Shown here one piece after another: positions 25,127 to 34,329 of a DNA stretch of 64,000 nucleotides (positions within the stretch are counted from its first letter, which is position 1; the number at the start of each line of letters is the position of its first letter). The notes under the pieces were generated by a model. It was not told the DNA's origin, did not search any database, and saw only the letters and a program-made list of their open reading frames with translations. The DNA is from Saccharospirillum salsuginis (GTDB lineage Bacteria; Pseudomonadota; Gammaproteobacteria; Pseudomonadales; Natronospirillaceae): positions 124,001-188,000 of the forward strand of contig NZ_BMXR01000002.1 in assembly GCF_014651855.1 (NCBI RefSeq), written 5' to 3'. The translations under genes were made by a program, and so were the position numbers.

Positions 25127-26517
25127 GCGCTCGTCTCCTCGTCGATAAAGGGGGCCAGGGCCAGTTTGGTGCCGGCGAACTTGCGGCGGATTTCCTCGTA
25201 CTCGTCCTCGGCGTTGCTGTCGTAGACGTTGCCGCCGCAGGTTTGCACATAGGCGCGGTCGCCGTTGGCGAAGACGGTGCGGATGGGAATGGCGAAGGTG
25301 CAGTCGCCGTTGAACGAGAAGTGGCCTACGGCGCCGCCGTAGGGGCCGCGACCGTCGTTCTCCAGGTCGTCGATGATCTTCATCGCCTCGATCTTGGGTG
25401 CGCCGGTCAGGGTACCGGCCGGGAAGTTGCTGGCCAGCGCCGTGAACATGTCCTCGTTCTCGTCGATGATGCCGACGATCTCGCTGGCGATGTGCTGAAC
25501 GTGGCTGAAGCGTTTGATGTCCATCAGGCTGCGCACCTTGACCGTGCCGAAGCGGGCGACCCGACCGATGTCGTTGCGGTGCAGGTCGACGATCATGTTG
25601 TGCTCGGCGATTTCTTTCGGGTCGTTCAGCAGGACGCGGGCCAGTTGGGTGTCCTCCTGGTCGTCCTTGCCGCGTTTGGTGGTGCCGGCGAGCGGGAAGG
25701 TCTCCATTTCGCCCTGGCGCAGGCGGAACAGCATTTCCGGGCTGGCGCCGATCAGTTTCTGGTCGCCGAATTTGACGTAGTACATCTGCGGCGAGGGGTT
25801 CACCTCGCGCAACTGTTCATACAGGGCGATGGTGTCGCCCTCGATGTGCAGCCTTTTCTTGAAGCCGACTTCGCACTGGAAGATCTTGCCGTCGATGATG
25901 TCCTGCTTGACCTTGGCCACGGCCTCGGCGTGCTCGGCCTGGCTCATGGTCTCACCCAGCATGCGGATGCTGAGGTCGCCGTTGCCTTCATAGGGGGTGT
26001 CGATCAGTGTTTGCAGGAAGTCGTAGCGGCTGTTGTCGTAGTAGAAGTAGATGACCTCGCCGGTCATCTTGTCGAGGATGAGGCCGTCCTTGTACAGGCC
26101 GAAGCGGAAGGTGTCGAAGTCCGCGTTCGATTTGAGCTGCAAGGTGGGCTCGAAGTAGCGCATGGCGTCGTAGCCGAGGTAGCCGGTCAGACCGCCGGCG
26201 TATTTGCGCGAGATGATGTTCTGCGGCATCAGCTCGCGCAGCAGCAGGTAGGGGTTGTCGTGTTCGTGGTGTTCGGTATGACCCTCCCGGTCCTCGATGC
26301 TCAGGGTTGTGCCGTTGGCGTAGAGAATGGTTTCCGGGTCGAAGCCGATGATGGAGTAGCGGGAGAGGTGGCTGTCCTCGCCCAGGGATTCGAGCATGAA
26401 GCAGTTTTGGAAGCGTTTTTCGATCTTCTTGAACAGTTCGAAGAAGTCGAGATCCGCTGCGAGCTTCACGTAGTGCGGCTTGCGCGGCAGGGTGAAGGGT
26501 TTGGGTCGATGGGGCAT
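25123..26517 (-). CDS. trpE: Anthranilate synthase component I
   Basis: A 464-residue chorismate-utilising enzyme making anthranilate, the first step of tryptophan synthesis. The N-terminal part holds the feedback site region ('LESLGEDSHLSRYSIIGF' contains the LES...S motif for tryptophan binding) and the C-terminal catalytic part has 'KRGKDDQEDTQLARVLLNDP', 'MIVDLHRNDIGRV', 'FPAGTLTGAPKIEAM' and 'YVQTCGGNVYDSN'. It lies 30 bases downstream of trpR and overlaps trpG, giving a trpR-E-G operon. A long antisense frame exists here but is a composition artefact. Confidence 0.93.
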   Translation of the reverse strand: MPHRPKPFTLPRKPHYVKLAADLDFFELFKKIEKRFQNCFMLESLGEDSHLSRYSIIGFDPETILYANGTTLSIEDREGHTEHHEHDNPYLLLRELMPQNIISRKYAGGLTGYLGYDAMRYFEPTLQLKSNADFDTFRFGLYKDGLILDKMTGEVIYFYYDNSRYDFLQTLIDTPYEGNGDLSIRMLGETMSQAEHAEAVAKVKQDIIDGKIFQCEVGFKKRLHIEGDTIALYEQLREVNPSPQMYYVKFGDQKLIGASPEMLFRLRQGEMETFPLAGTTKRGKDDQEDTQLARVLLNDPKEIAEHNMIVDLHRNDIGRVARFGTVKVRSLMDIKRFSHVQHIASEIVGIIDENEDMFTALASNFPAGTLTGAPKIEAMKIIDDLENDGRGPYGGAVGHFSFNGDCTFAIPIRTVFANGDRAYVQTCGGNVYDSNAEDEYEEIRRKFAGTKLALAPFIDEETSA

Positions 26518-26547
26518 GACAACGGGTCCTTGGTGGATCTTGGGTGA

Positions 26548-26799
26548 TCAGTCTTCGGTGGCCTGGTTCAGCGCGCGCGAGCCCCGGGAGACGGTGGCGA
26601 TGCCGACACCCAGGTGTTCGGCGATTTTCCGGTGGGGCACGCCCTGGCGCAGCAGTTTGAAGATTTGCAGGCGTTTGCTGATCTCGGTGTATTCGGCCGG
26701 TGTAAGCAGGCGTTCGAGGGCGGCGTCCATGTCGGTCGGGTCCTCGATGGCGAGCAAATGCCGGATCAGTTCGGCTTTGTAGTCTTGGTCTGTACTCAT
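26548..26799 (-). CDS. trpR: Trp operon repressor
   Basis: A short, 83-residue TrpR that starts about 20 residues later than the E. coli protein. The core 'LTPAEYTEISKRLQIFKLLRQG' and HTH 'RKIAEHLGVGIATVSRGSRAL' align with E. coli TrpR; the tryptophan-contact threonine of LTP and arginine of the SRGS turn are kept. No Shine-Dalgarno sequence precedes the ATG. Placement directly before trpE-trpG is unusual compared with the separate trpR locus of enterics and implies shared autoregulation through the operator at its start. Confidence 0.9.
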   Translation of the reverse strand: MSTDQDYKAELIRHLLAIEDPTDMDAALERLLTPAEYTEISKRLQIFKLLRQGVPHRKIAEHLGVGIATVSRGSRALNQATED

Positions 26800-26835
26800 G
26801 TACTAGTACGGTATTGATTTTTGGGGTGGAGTCAA
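26792..26835 (-). promoter_or_regulatory. trpR-E-G promoter with TrpR operator across the start codon
   Basis: The plus-strand sequence GTACTCATGTACTAGTAC (26792-26809) matches the E. coli operator consensus GTACTAGTTAACTAGTAC at 14 of 18 positions and includes the trpR ATG (26797-26799 on the minus strand). On the minus strand, -35 TTGACT (26830-26835) and -10 TACCGT (26808-26813) are 16 bases apart, placing the transcription start at or next to the ATG. The mRNA is therefore probably leaderless. Confidence 0.72.
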
Positions 26836-26871
26836 GGGTTAGTTTTGGTGGTTGCTCGGGTAAGGTGGCTG

Positions 26872-26996
26872 GGTCCGGTCCCGGTGCCGGCAATGCTCTT
26901 CCAGGGACCGCCGTAAATACATCCATGTAGGCTTAACTTCGCCAGTCCATGGCTCAGATGTCCCTTCCAGAGCATTCCCGGCACCGGGACCTCGGA
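26872..26996 (+). repeat. Family I hairpin repeat, copy F
   Basis: Arms 26872-26906 and 26960-26996 (CCCGGTGCCGG against CCGGCACCGGG and AATGCTCT against AGAGCATT) enclose hairpin 1 TACATCCATGTA and a degenerate hairpin 2 GCCAGTCCATGGC. It is the only copy in a divergent intergenic region (trpR/cupin). The rest of this 308-base gap shows only the trpR promoter. Confidence 0.83.
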
Positions 26997-27107
26997 TTGG
27001 TGCCGCACTGGTCCAAATTCACCACGCCAATTTTCAATACACAGCCTATGGTTGGGATATAAATGGTCTATCCTCAGACCGCGAATCCATTCAGGGAGAG
27101 CTCTTCG

Positions 27108-27509
27108 ATGTCGAACAATCACACGTCATCCAATGTTTTGAACACCTTTGTTCGCCTCAGAAGCGACGCGACGGTGGAGCGGTTGCCGGTGGGGGAACGG
27201 TTTTGGCAGCAGTTGTCCAATGGTGAACTGGGTACTTTTCACAATGAGTTTCTGGTGACCAGTCATCATTTCGACAGCGATTGGGGCAGTTGGGAGATGC
27301 ACCCGAAGGGGGATGAGGTGGTCTGTGTGTTGGCCGGTCGGGTGACGTTTGTGTTGGAGGAGGACGACGGGGAGCACCGTGTTGAGTTGTGTGAGCCGGG
27401 TGATTTTGTGGTGGTGCCGCAAGGGGTGTGGCATACGGCGGAGGCGAGTGAACCGGTGTGGATGCTGTTTCTGACGGCGGGTGAGGGAACCGAGCACCGT
27501 GCCCGGTAG
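27108..27509 (+). CDS. Cupin domain protein
   Basis: A 133-residue single-domain cupin. The start at 27108 ('MSNNHTSSNVL') follows GGGAGAG; an upstream ATG at 27063 lacks a ribosome site. Cupin motif 1 is 'WEMHPKGDEVVCVLAGRVTFVL' in part (H, E and G conserved) and motif 2 'EPGDFVVVPQGVWHTAEA'. The metal ligands appear to be His, Glu and His. Members range from sugar isomerases to small regulators; nothing nearby identifies the substrate. Confidence 0.85.
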   Translation: MSNNHTSSNVLNTFVRLRSDATVERLPVGERFWQQLSNGELGTFHNEFLVTSHHFDSDWGSWEMHPKGDEVVCVLAGRVTFVLEEDDGEHRVELCEPGDFVVVPQGVWHTAEASEPVWMLFLTAGEGTEHRAR

Positions 27510-27584
27510 GTTTGGTGAGCTTGTTTGCAGTCGAAATGGGCGGAATTCGGTATGATGGCGGCGCATTCACAGGAATCATGAACC

Positions 27585-28142
27585 TTGACTACCGATCACG
27601 CATTTGTCATTCAAGCCGTCAGGAACTGGGTCGAGCGCCTGGTGGTCGGCTACAATCTCTGCCCCTTCGCCAAACGTGAGCTGGTGCGGGAGTCTGTCCG
27701 GTTCACGGTGTCCGAGGCGACCGCTGAGGAGGCGTTGTTGACGGATCTTCAGATCGAGCTGCAGCGCTTGGTGGATGAGCCGGCCATTGAAACCACCTTA
27801 TTGATTCACCCCCGGGTGCTGAGCGATTTCATGGATTTCAACGCCTTTCTCGATCTGGCGGATGGCCTGCTGGCGCACATGAAGCTGGAAGGCGTGATCC
27901 AGATCGCCACATTCCACCCGGATTACCAATTCGCGGGCACCCATCCCGATGATGCGGAAAATTACACCAATCGGGCTCCTTTCCCGGTGTTGCACCTGTT
28001 GCGTGAAGCGAGCCTGGAAGAAGCGATCGACCGCTACCCGGATACGGCCGAGATCCCGGAGCGAAACATCGAGCGGATGGACGAATTGGGCGTTGAGAGG
28101 TTGAAGCGTTTGCTCGCAAGCTGTTCGAGCGACATGTCCTAG
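27585..28142 (+). CDS. DUF1415 family protein
   Basis: A 185-residue cytoplasmic protein of the DUF1415 family, recognised from 'VERLVVGYNLCPFAKRELV', 'QIATFHPDYQFAGTHPDDAENYTNRAPFPVLHLL'-type sequence in its centre (conserved FHPDYxFAG...NRAPxPxLH) and 'IPERNIERMDELG'. The TTG start is the only in-frame one before the conserved region; AGGA lies somewhat far upstream. Its stop codon overlaps that of the convergent DUF202 gene within a CTAG. Function unknown. Confidence 0.85.
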   Translation: MTTDHAFVIQAVRNWVERLVVGYNLCPFAKRELVRESVRFTVSEATAEEALLTDLQIELQRLVDEPAIETTLLIHPRVLSDFMDFNAFLDLADGLLAHMKLEGVIQIATFHPDYQFAGTHPDDAENYTNRAPFPVLHLLREASLEEAIDRYPDTAEIPERNIERMDELGVERLKRLLASCSSDMS

Positions 28143-28510
28143 AGCTGATCACCGAGATAGACCATCAGGAAAACCGCCAGAGCCACCAACAGACCGGACA
28201 TCAGCAAGTTGGTTAATTTCAGGTCGTAGGGAACGGGGTCATCGGCTTCGATGGCCCGTTTGAACAGGAAGAAGCGTACCGTGGCGCTGATGATGAGGAC
28301 GATGCCGACGGCGAACAGCGCCAGGCCGACCCATTCGGCGGCGATCGAGGTCTGGAATCGGTCCGGTTCGTTCAGAGAGGCACTCAGGTACGTCAGAAAG
28401 AGGTTGAATTTCTCCATCAGGAAGCCGAACGCCATCACCGCGATGGCGGTGCGCACCCAGGCCAGGTAGGTGCGTTCATTGGCGGAATGGTCGGTGTAGC
28501 GTTTGATCAT
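28139..28510 (-). CDS. DUF202/YidH-family membrane protein
   Basis: A 123-residue inner-membrane protein with three predicted helices. 'HSANERTYLAWVRTAIAVMAFGF' is the DUF202 (YidH/YidG) signature. Its ATG overlaps the mrpG stop (ATGA), so it is translated as the last gene of the mrp operon. A link with cation homeostasis is therefore plausible but is inference from position only. Confidence 0.85.
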   Translation of the reverse strand: MIKRYTDHSANERTYLAWVRTAIAVMAFGFLMEKFNLFLTYLSASLNEPDRFQTSIAAEWVGLALFAVGIVLIISATVRFFLFKRAIEADDPVPYDLKLTNLLMSGLLVALAVFLMVYLGDQL

Positions 28511-28890
28511 GAGGACTTGGGATTCTGGTTGTCGACCGGGGCTTTTCGCCGCCGGGCCGGTTTCATCAGGTCCATATTCCGGGTCCGCTCGATCGGTTTG
28601 CGCTGATGGTGCATCGCGGCCTTGGACATCATGTGGGCGGTGATTGGCGCCGTGATGAACAGGAACAGGGTGATCACCAGTTCTTTCACGCTCAGGCCCG
28701 GCAGTTCGACACTGAAATACAGGCTGGAAGCGATCAACACGCCGCCGATGCCCAGGGTGGACGCCTTGGTCGGGGCGTGCAGCCGGGTGAAGAAGTCGGG
28801 CAGGCGGGCGAGGCCGATGGAACCGACCATGAGAAAACCCGATCCCGCCAGCAGCAGGAATATCACCAGGGCTTCGATGAAGACATTCAT
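28507..28890 (-). CDS. mrpG: Mrp Na+/H+ antiporter subunit G
   Basis: A 127-residue subunit with three helices. 'GSGFLMVGSIGLARLPDFFTRLHAPTKASTLG' is the MnhG/PhaG signature. It has a basic cytoplasmic tail ('RKPIERTRNMDLMKPARRRK'). It is 13 bases downstream of mrpF and coupled to the DUF202 gene. Confidence 0.92.
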   Translation of the reverse strand: MNVFIEALVIFLLLAGSGFLMVGSIGLARLPDFFTRLHAPTKASTLGIGGVLIASSLYFSVELPGLSVKELVITLFLFITAPITAHMMSKAAMHHQRKPIERTRNMDLMKPARRRKAPVDNQNPKSS

Positions 28891-28903
28891 AAAACCTACT
28901 CCG

Positions 28904-29173
28904 TTATTCGATCAGGTCGCCGCGCAACAGGTACTTGCACAACGCGGCGGTACTGACGAAGCCAAGCATGGCGATCAGCAGGGCGCCCTCGAAATACAGC
29001 GGGTTGCCGAGGAACAGACCCAGCAACACGATCAGGGCGATGCTGTTGATGTACATGGTATCCAGCGCGAGGATGCGGTCGAGCACGCTCGGGCCCTTGA
29101 TCAGGCGCCAGAGGTTCAGCAACAGGGCCACGCCGACGAAGGTACAGCTCACCAGGACGATGATCTTCAGCAT
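28904..29173 (-). CDS. mrpF: Mrp Na+/H+ antiporter subunit F
   Basis: An 89-residue, three-helix subunit with 'RLIKGPSVLDRILALDTMYIN', the conserved MnhF segment in which an aspartate contributes to ion translocation. It overlaps mrpE by seven bases. Confidence 0.92.
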   Translation of the reverse strand: MLKIIVLVSCTFVGVALLLNLWRLIKGPSVLDRILALDTMYINSIALIVLLGLFLGNPLYFEGALLIAMLGFVSTAALCKYLLRGDLIE

Positions 29174-29655
29174 GCGAAAATCTCCTTCAGCGGCTTCTCA
29201 TAGCGCTGCTTGATGGACTGGATCGTTTCGGCTTCGTTTTTCAGGTTCAGTACGTGTACATAGAGCCATTGATGATCTTTCGAGACTTCCACGCTCACCG
29301 TACCCGGGGTCAGTGAAATGCTGCTGGCCAGCAGGGTGATCGGCAGGTCGGCCGTCATATCGAGCGGTACGGCGATGAAGCCGGGCGTCAGTTTGCGCAA
29401 CGGCCCCATGACCTGAATCGCCACTTCGATGTTCGACAGAATGATGTCCCACATCAACACGAACAGGTACTTCACCGCCAGCAACGGTCGCCGCAACGGT
29501 GGATGATTTTTCTGCAGCGGTGTGGTCAGCAAGGGTATGACCAGGGCCAGAATACCGCCCAACAGGATATGCCCGGCGGCGATGGTGTTGTTCAACAACA
29601 GCCAGACGACCAGCAGCACCAGACTGAGCAGCGGATGGGGCAGGAAGCGGGTCAT
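29167..29655 (-). CDS. mrpE: Mrp Na+/H+ antiporter subunit E
   Basis: A 162-residue subunit with two or three N-terminal helices and a cytoplasmic domain. 'PLLSLVLLVVWLLLNNT' and 'SISLTPGTVSVEVSKDHQWLYVHVL' are typical of MnhE/PhaE. It overlaps mrpD by ATGA and mrpF by seven bases. Confidence 0.92.
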   Translation of the reverse strand: MTRFLPHPLLSLVLLVVWLLLNNTIAAGHILLGGILALVIPLLTTPLQKNHPPLRRPLLAVKYLFVLMWDIILSNIEVAIQVMGPLRKLTPGFIAVPLDMTADLPITLLASSISLTPGTVSVEVSKDHQWLYVHVLNLKNEAETIQSIKQRYEKPLKEIFAC

Positions 29656-31157
29656 GGCGAGCCTCCTTCAATGGCGGTTTGCACCCTCGGGTAAGTCGCC
29701 TGCATCTGTTCGGCGGCCGAGGCCGCGAATTCGGTGACCGGACCGCCGAAAATCACCAGCAACGGCGAGGCACTGAGCAGAAAGGCGATGGCGACGATCT
29801 GAATCGGTTCGGACCGGACTGTGCCGGGTTTGTTACCCGACAGGTGCCAGAACAGGTTGGTGCCGGCGCGCGACAGGCCGATCAGCACCATCAGGCTGCT
29901 GATCAGAATGGTCGGCCAGATCCAGCCCATTTGCAGGTTGGTCTCGGCGGCTTGAAGCAACAAGGCTTTGCCGACAAAGCCGGAGAACGGCGGCAAGCCC
30001 ACAACGGTGAGCGCACCGATGAAAAACAGCACGCCCAGCAGCGGCGCCTGGGCCATGGGCCGGGAAACGACGAAGCGGTCGGACGCCTGGCCGCGCTGGG
30101 TGGCGATCAGGTCCGCCAACAGGAACAGGGCGCCGGTGACCAGGGTGGTGTGCACCAGGTAGTAGAGGCCGGCGATGACCGCTTGCGGATTCAGCAGAAC
30201 AACCGCCAGCAACAGGGTTCCGGCCGAGATCAGTGCCAGGTTGGCGATCATGATGCGCAAGGTCGGAGCCGCCAGTACGCCAATGGATGCGACGATGATG
30301 GTGCCGATCGCCAGCGGCCAGATCCAGGGCACGGCCACGAAGGCCAGCTCGCCGGCGTTCGCACCGAACACCACAGTATGGATGCGGAAGATGGCGTAGA
30401 CGCCGACCTTGGTCATGATCGCGAACAGGGCCGCGACCGGGGCGCTGGCGGCAGCATAGGTTCTCGGCAACCAGAAGTGCATCGGCAGCATCGCCGTTTT
30501 CAGGCCGAACACCAGCAACAGCAACAACACACCGGCTTCGGCGAGTATTCGAGCGCCCGGACCCAGACTGCCCACCTTCGCGGCCATGTCACCCATGTTC
30601 AGGGTGCCGAGCGTGCCATAGAGGATGCCGAGCGCGAACAGAAAGAAGGCGGAACCGATGAGGTTCAGTGTCACGTAATGCACGCTGGCGGCGGTCTTGG
30701 CCTTGCCGCCGCCGTGGATCAACAGCGCATAGGAGGCGATCAGCAACACCTCGAAGAAGACGAAGAGGTTGAAGATGTCCCCGGTCAGGAAGGCGCCGTT
30801 GATGCCCATCAACTGGTACATGAACAGTGAATGGAAATACTTGCCCTGGTTGTCTTCCCCGGCGAGTGAAAACAGCAGCGCACCGAAGCTCAGCACCGAT
30901 GTCAGCAATACCAGCAGGGCGGATAACTGGTCGGCCACGATGATGATGCCGAACGGAGGCTGCCAGTCCCCTACCGCGTAGATCTGGGACTGGTCCAGGC
31001 TCTGTATCAGCAATGCCAGGCTGACCGCCATCAACACCAGATTGCTCGCCACCGAGACCACCCGCTGGCGGACAATGGTATTGCCCAGCGGTGGCAGCAG
31101 CATCAGCGTGCCCATCAGCAACGGAATCAGGATCGGGAGAATCGGCAGGTGCTGCAT
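29652..31157 (-). CDS. mrpD: Mrp Na+/H+ antiporter subunit D
   Basis: A 501-residue membrane subunit with about 14 helices, related to complex I NuoM/NuoN. 'LFVFFEVLLIASYALLIHGG' contains the proton-channel glutamate and 'LKTAMLPMHFWLPRTYAAAS' the conserved lysine/histidine region. It forms part of the proton-coupled pump half. It directly abuts mrpC (overlap of one base). Confidence 0.94.
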   Translation of the reverse strand: MQHLPILPILIPLLMGTLMLLPPLGNTIVRQRVVSVASNLVLMAVSLALLIQSLDQSQIYAVGDWQPPFGIIIVADQLSALLVLLTSVLSFGALLFSLAGEDNQGKYFHSLFMYQLMGINGAFLTGDIFNLFVFFEVLLIASYALLIHGGGKAKTAASVHYVTLNLIGSAFFLFALGILYGTLGTLNMGDMAAKVGSLGPGARILAEAGVLLLLLVFGLKTAMLPMHFWLPRTYAAASAPVAALFAIMTKVGVYAIFRIHTVVFGANAGELAFVAVPWIWPLAIGTIIVASIGVLAAPTLRIMIANLALISAGTLLLAVVLLNPQAVIAGLYYLVHTTLVTGALFLLADLIATQRGQASDRFVVSRPMAQAPLLGVLFFIGALTVVGLPPFSGFVGKALLLQAAETNLQMGWIWPTILISSLMVLIGLSRAGTNLFWHLSGNKPGTVRSEPIQIVAIAFLLSASPLLVIFGGPVTEFAASAAEQMQATYPRVQTAIEGGSP

Positions 31158-31519
31158 CAGCGTTTCTCCTTCGACGGCTGGTCGGTCGTGACCCCGGGTT
31201 CGTTGCGGCCGTCGACGTGGTCGTTACCCAAATCGGAACGCGCACGAATGGCGAGGATGACGACGAAAGCGGTCATAGCGAACCCGATGACGATGGCCGT
31301 CAGCACCAGCGCCTGCGGCAGGGGGTCGGAGTATTGCTCCGACTTCCCGAGAATGGGCGCGCCGTTGATCATCAGGCGACCGCTGGAAAACAGAAAGAGA
31401 TTCACCGCGTAGGACAGCATGGTGATGCCCATGACCACGGGAAATGTGCGGCCCCGCAGGGTCAGGAAGAGGCCGCAGGCGGTCAGCAGACCGACACAGA
31501 AGGCAAAGACGGCTTCCAT
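31157..31519 (-). CDS. mrpC: Mrp Na+/H+ antiporter subunit C
   Basis: A 120-residue NuoK-like subunit with three helices: 'VGLLTACGLFLTLRGRTFPVVMG' and 'DPLPQALVLTAIVIGFA', where the PLPQALVLTAIVI motif is invariant in MrpC. The C-terminal tail is hydrophilic. The start overlaps the mrpA stop in TAATG. Confidence 0.93.
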   Translation of the reverse strand: MEAVFAFCVGLLTACGLFLTLRGRTFPVVMGITMLSYAVNLFLFSSGRLMINGAPILGKSEQYSDPLPQALVLTAIVIGFAMTAFVVILAIRARSDLGNDHVDGRNEPGVTTDQPSKEKR

Positions 31520-34329
31520 TATTCGTGCTCCGTTTCGCGTGCGCGTTCCGAGGTGGTCAATTGACCCAGGTTCGCGAGAATCAGCATGGTGGCGCCAATA
31601 ACGGTCAGGTAGACGCCTAGGTCGAACAGGATGGCACTGGCCACTTCGAACTTACCGACGACCGGCCATGTCAGGTAGTCGTACCAGGAGGTCAGGAAGG
31701 GCTTGCCCCAGATCCAGCTGCCGATACCGGTCGCGACGGCGATGAACAGTCCGCTGCCGATCACCTTCTGATAATCCAGTTTGAGACGATCCTTCAACCA
31801 GTCGACGCCGTGGGCGATGTACTGCTGAATGATGGCGATCGACGTGATCAGGCCGGCGATAAAGCCGCCGCCGGGGAGGTTGTGACCGCGCAGGAAGATG
31901 TAGGCCGAAACCAGCAGCGCCAGGGGCAGCAGGCTTTGCGAAATCACCGCCAGCATCATCGGGTGCTTGTCTTCGGCCCAGGGGCGGCCGCTGTCATCAC
32001 TGGTCGGTTTGAACAGACCCATGCGGGCGATCAGTTTGTAGATACCGAGGGCGGCGATGCCGAGCACGGTGATCTCGCCCAGTGTATCGAAGCCCCTGAA
32101 ATCGACCAGGATGACGTTCACCACATTGGTGCCGCCCCCGCCGGACTTGGCATTGTCCAGGAAGAAGTCGGAAATGGTCTCCAGCGGGCGGGTCATCAAT
32201 GCATAGTTGATGGTACCGACCACGCCGCCGACCAGCGCGGCGATGCTGAGGTCGCGCGCCACCCGTTTCGGGCTGGATTCCTTCGGCGTGTTTTGCGGCA
32301 GAAAGTAGAGTGCCAGCAGCAACAGGATGATGGTGACCACCTCGACGGACAGCTGCGTCAGCGCCAGGTCCGGCGCCGAGAACAGTGCGAAGGCGAGCGA
32401 GACGATCAGGCCGACCACCGACAGCATCAGCAGGGCGATCAACCGTTTGCGGTGCCAGATGATGGTCGCCAGCGCCGAGAAGGCCAGCAGGGCGGCGCCG
32501 GACAGCATGACGGCGTCGACCGGGATTTGCGGGCGCAGCCCGGCGGTGGCGTTCAGATCCAGCAGCGGCAGACCGGTCAGGACCAGCGCGAACAGGATCA
32601 GCAGAAAGTTATAGCGTTGCAGCGAGTTGTTCTCGAGCCATTCGACGACGATGGCGCATTGTTTCATGACCCATTTGACGGAGCGGTCGAACATCAGGCT
32701 GGCGTTGGCTTCCGGGAACTGGGCCTGGAACTGAAACAGCTTGTAGCGGTTGTAGTAGACATAGGCGCCGCCGATCATCGCCAGCGTGCTCATCAGCAAC
32801 GGAAGGTTGAAACCGTGCCAGATGTGCAGGCTGTAATAGGGCAGGTCGCCGCCGATCACCGAGGTCGAGGCGACCGCCAACAGGTCGCCGACGATCAGTG
32901 CCGGCCAGATGCCGACCAGCAGGCACAGCGCCACCAGAATCTCGATGGGCACGCGCATGTAGCGTGGCGGCTCGTGGGGCGTCTTGGGCAGGTCGATCGG
33001 TTCGCCGTTGAAGAAAACATCGTGGATAAAGCGCAGCGAGTAGGCGACCGAGAAGGCGGTGCCGATGGTCGCCAGCACCGGGATCATCCAGGACAGCGAA
33101 CCGAGCGAGCTTTGTTCCAGAGTTTCGGCGAAGAACATCTCCTTCGACAGGAAACCGTTCAACAGCGGTACACCGGCCATGGCTGCGGCCGCCACCATGG
33201 CGAGCGTCGCCGTGTACGGCATGTATTTCCACAGGCCGTTCAGGTTGCGCATGTCGCGCGAGCCGGTTTCGTGGTCGATGATGCCGGCGGCCATGAACAG
33301 CGATGCCTTGAAGGTGGCGTGGTTGATGATGTGGAACACGGCGGCGACGGCGGCCATGTCGGAACCCATGCCCAGCAGCAGGGTGATCAGACCCAGGTGG
33401 CTGACGGTGGAATAGGCCAGAAGCCCCTTGAGGTCGTGCTTGAACAGGGCGGTGTAGGCGCCGATCAGCAAGGTCACCAGGCCGGTCAGGCTGACGACGG
33501 CGAACCAGAGGTCGGTGCCCGCCAGTACCGGGTACATCCGCGCCATCAGGAACAGGCCGGCCTTGACCATGGTGGCCGAATGCAAATAGGCGCTGACCGG
33601 GGTTGGCGCGGCCATGGCGTGCGGCAACCAGAAATGGAACGGGAACTGGGCCGACTTGGTGAAGGCGCCGAGCAGCACCAGCGTCACGATGACGGGATAG
33701 GCGTCGTGGTTGCGCAGCATGTCGCCGCTGGCGAGCACAGTGGGCAGGTCGTAACTGCCCACCACCTGGCCGATCAACAGGATGCCGCCGAGCAGGGCGA
33801 GCCCGCCCATGCCGGTCACCGTCATCGCCATGCGTGCGCCTTTGCGCGCTTCGGTGCGATGGTTCCAGAAGCTGATCAGCAGGAAGGAGCTGACGCTGGT
33901 CATTTCCCAGAAGACCCACATCTGGATCAGGTTCTTGGAGATGACGATGCCGAGCATGGCGGTCATGAACAGCATCAGGAAGGCGTAGAAGCGCCCCATC
34001 GAATCCTCTTCAGAGAGGTAATAGCGGGCGTACAGGATGATCAGCAGGCCGATGCCGAGAATCAGAATGGCGAACAGCAGCGCCAGGCCGTCGAGGTGAA
34101 AGGCCAGCTCCAGCCCGAGCGCCGGTATCCAGGGGATGGACACGGCAACGGTTTGACCGTCGAAGACCTCGGGGAGATTCAACAGAACCAAAAACAGCGC
34201 GATGGCGGGTGGGATAGCGGTAAAAAAGGCACAGGCACTGCGGCCAAAGCGAACGGTCATCAGTGGGACGAGGGTCCCCAGCACCGTCAGCAGTGGCACC
34301 CAGAGCATGGGCTCCCTGAGCAATGTCAT
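31519..34329 (-). CDS. mrpA: Mrp Na+/H+ antiporter fused subunit A/B
   Basis: A 936-residue membrane protein combining MrpA (NuoL-like, residues about 1-790) with an MrpB domain at the C-terminus ('[20 protein letters not shown]', '[12 protein letters not shown]'). Motifs include '[16 protein letters not shown]', '[37 protein letters not shown]' (in part) and '[11 protein letters not shown]'. Such A/B fusion defines the group 2, six-cistron Mrp operons of many proteobacteria. The complex exports Na+ in exchange for protons and supports salt and alkali tolerance. It is the first gene of the operon. Confidence 0.94.
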   Translation of the reverse strand: MTLLREPMLWVPLLTVLGTLVPLMTVRFGRSACAFFTAIPPAIALFLVLLNLPEVFDGQTVAVSIPWIPALGLELAFHLDGLALLFAILILGIGLLIILYARYYLSEEDSMGRFYAFLMLFMTAMLGIVISKNLIQMWVFWEMTSVSSFLLISFWNHRTEARKGARMAMTVTGMGGLALLGGILLIGQVVGSYDLPTVLASGDMLRNHDAYPVIVTLVLLGAFTKSAQFPFHFWLPHAMAAPTPVSAYLHSATMVKAGLFLMARMYPVLAGTDLWFAVVSLTGLVTLLIGAYTALFKHDLKGLLAYSTVSHLGLITLLLGMGSDMAAVAAVFHIINHATFKASLFMAAGIIDHETGSRDMRNLNGLWKYMPYTATLAMVAAAAMAGVPLLNGFLSKEMFFAETLEQSSLGSLSWMIPVLATIGTAFSVAYSLRFIHDVFFNGEPIDLPKTPHEPPRYMRVPIEILVALCLLVGIWPALIVGDLLAVASTSVIGGDLPYYSLHIWHGFNLPLLMSTLAMIGGAYVYYNRYKLFQFQAQFPEANASLMFDRSVKWVMKQCAIVVEWLENNSLQRYNFLLILFALVLTGLPLLDLNATAGLRPQIPVDAVMLSGAALLAFSALATIIWHRKRLIALLMLSVVGLIVSLAFALFSAPDLALTQLSVEVVTIILLLLALYFLPQNTPKESSPKRVARDLSIAALVGGVVGTINYALMTRPLETISDFFLDNAKSGGGGTNVVNVILVDFRGFDTLGEITVLGIAALGIYKLIARMGLFKPTSDDSGRPWAEDKHPMMLAVISQSLLPLALLVSAYIFLRGHNLPGGGFIAGLITSIAIIQQYIAHGVDWLKDRLKLDYQKVIGSGLFIAVATGIGSWIWGKPFLTSWYDYLTWPVVGKFEVASAILFDLGVYLTVIGATMLILANLGQLTTSERARETEHE

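Noticed and set aside
25243-26547. Open frame of 434 codons antisense to trpE
   Set aside because: It mirrors the codon bias of trpE and shows no domain; trpE itself is complete.
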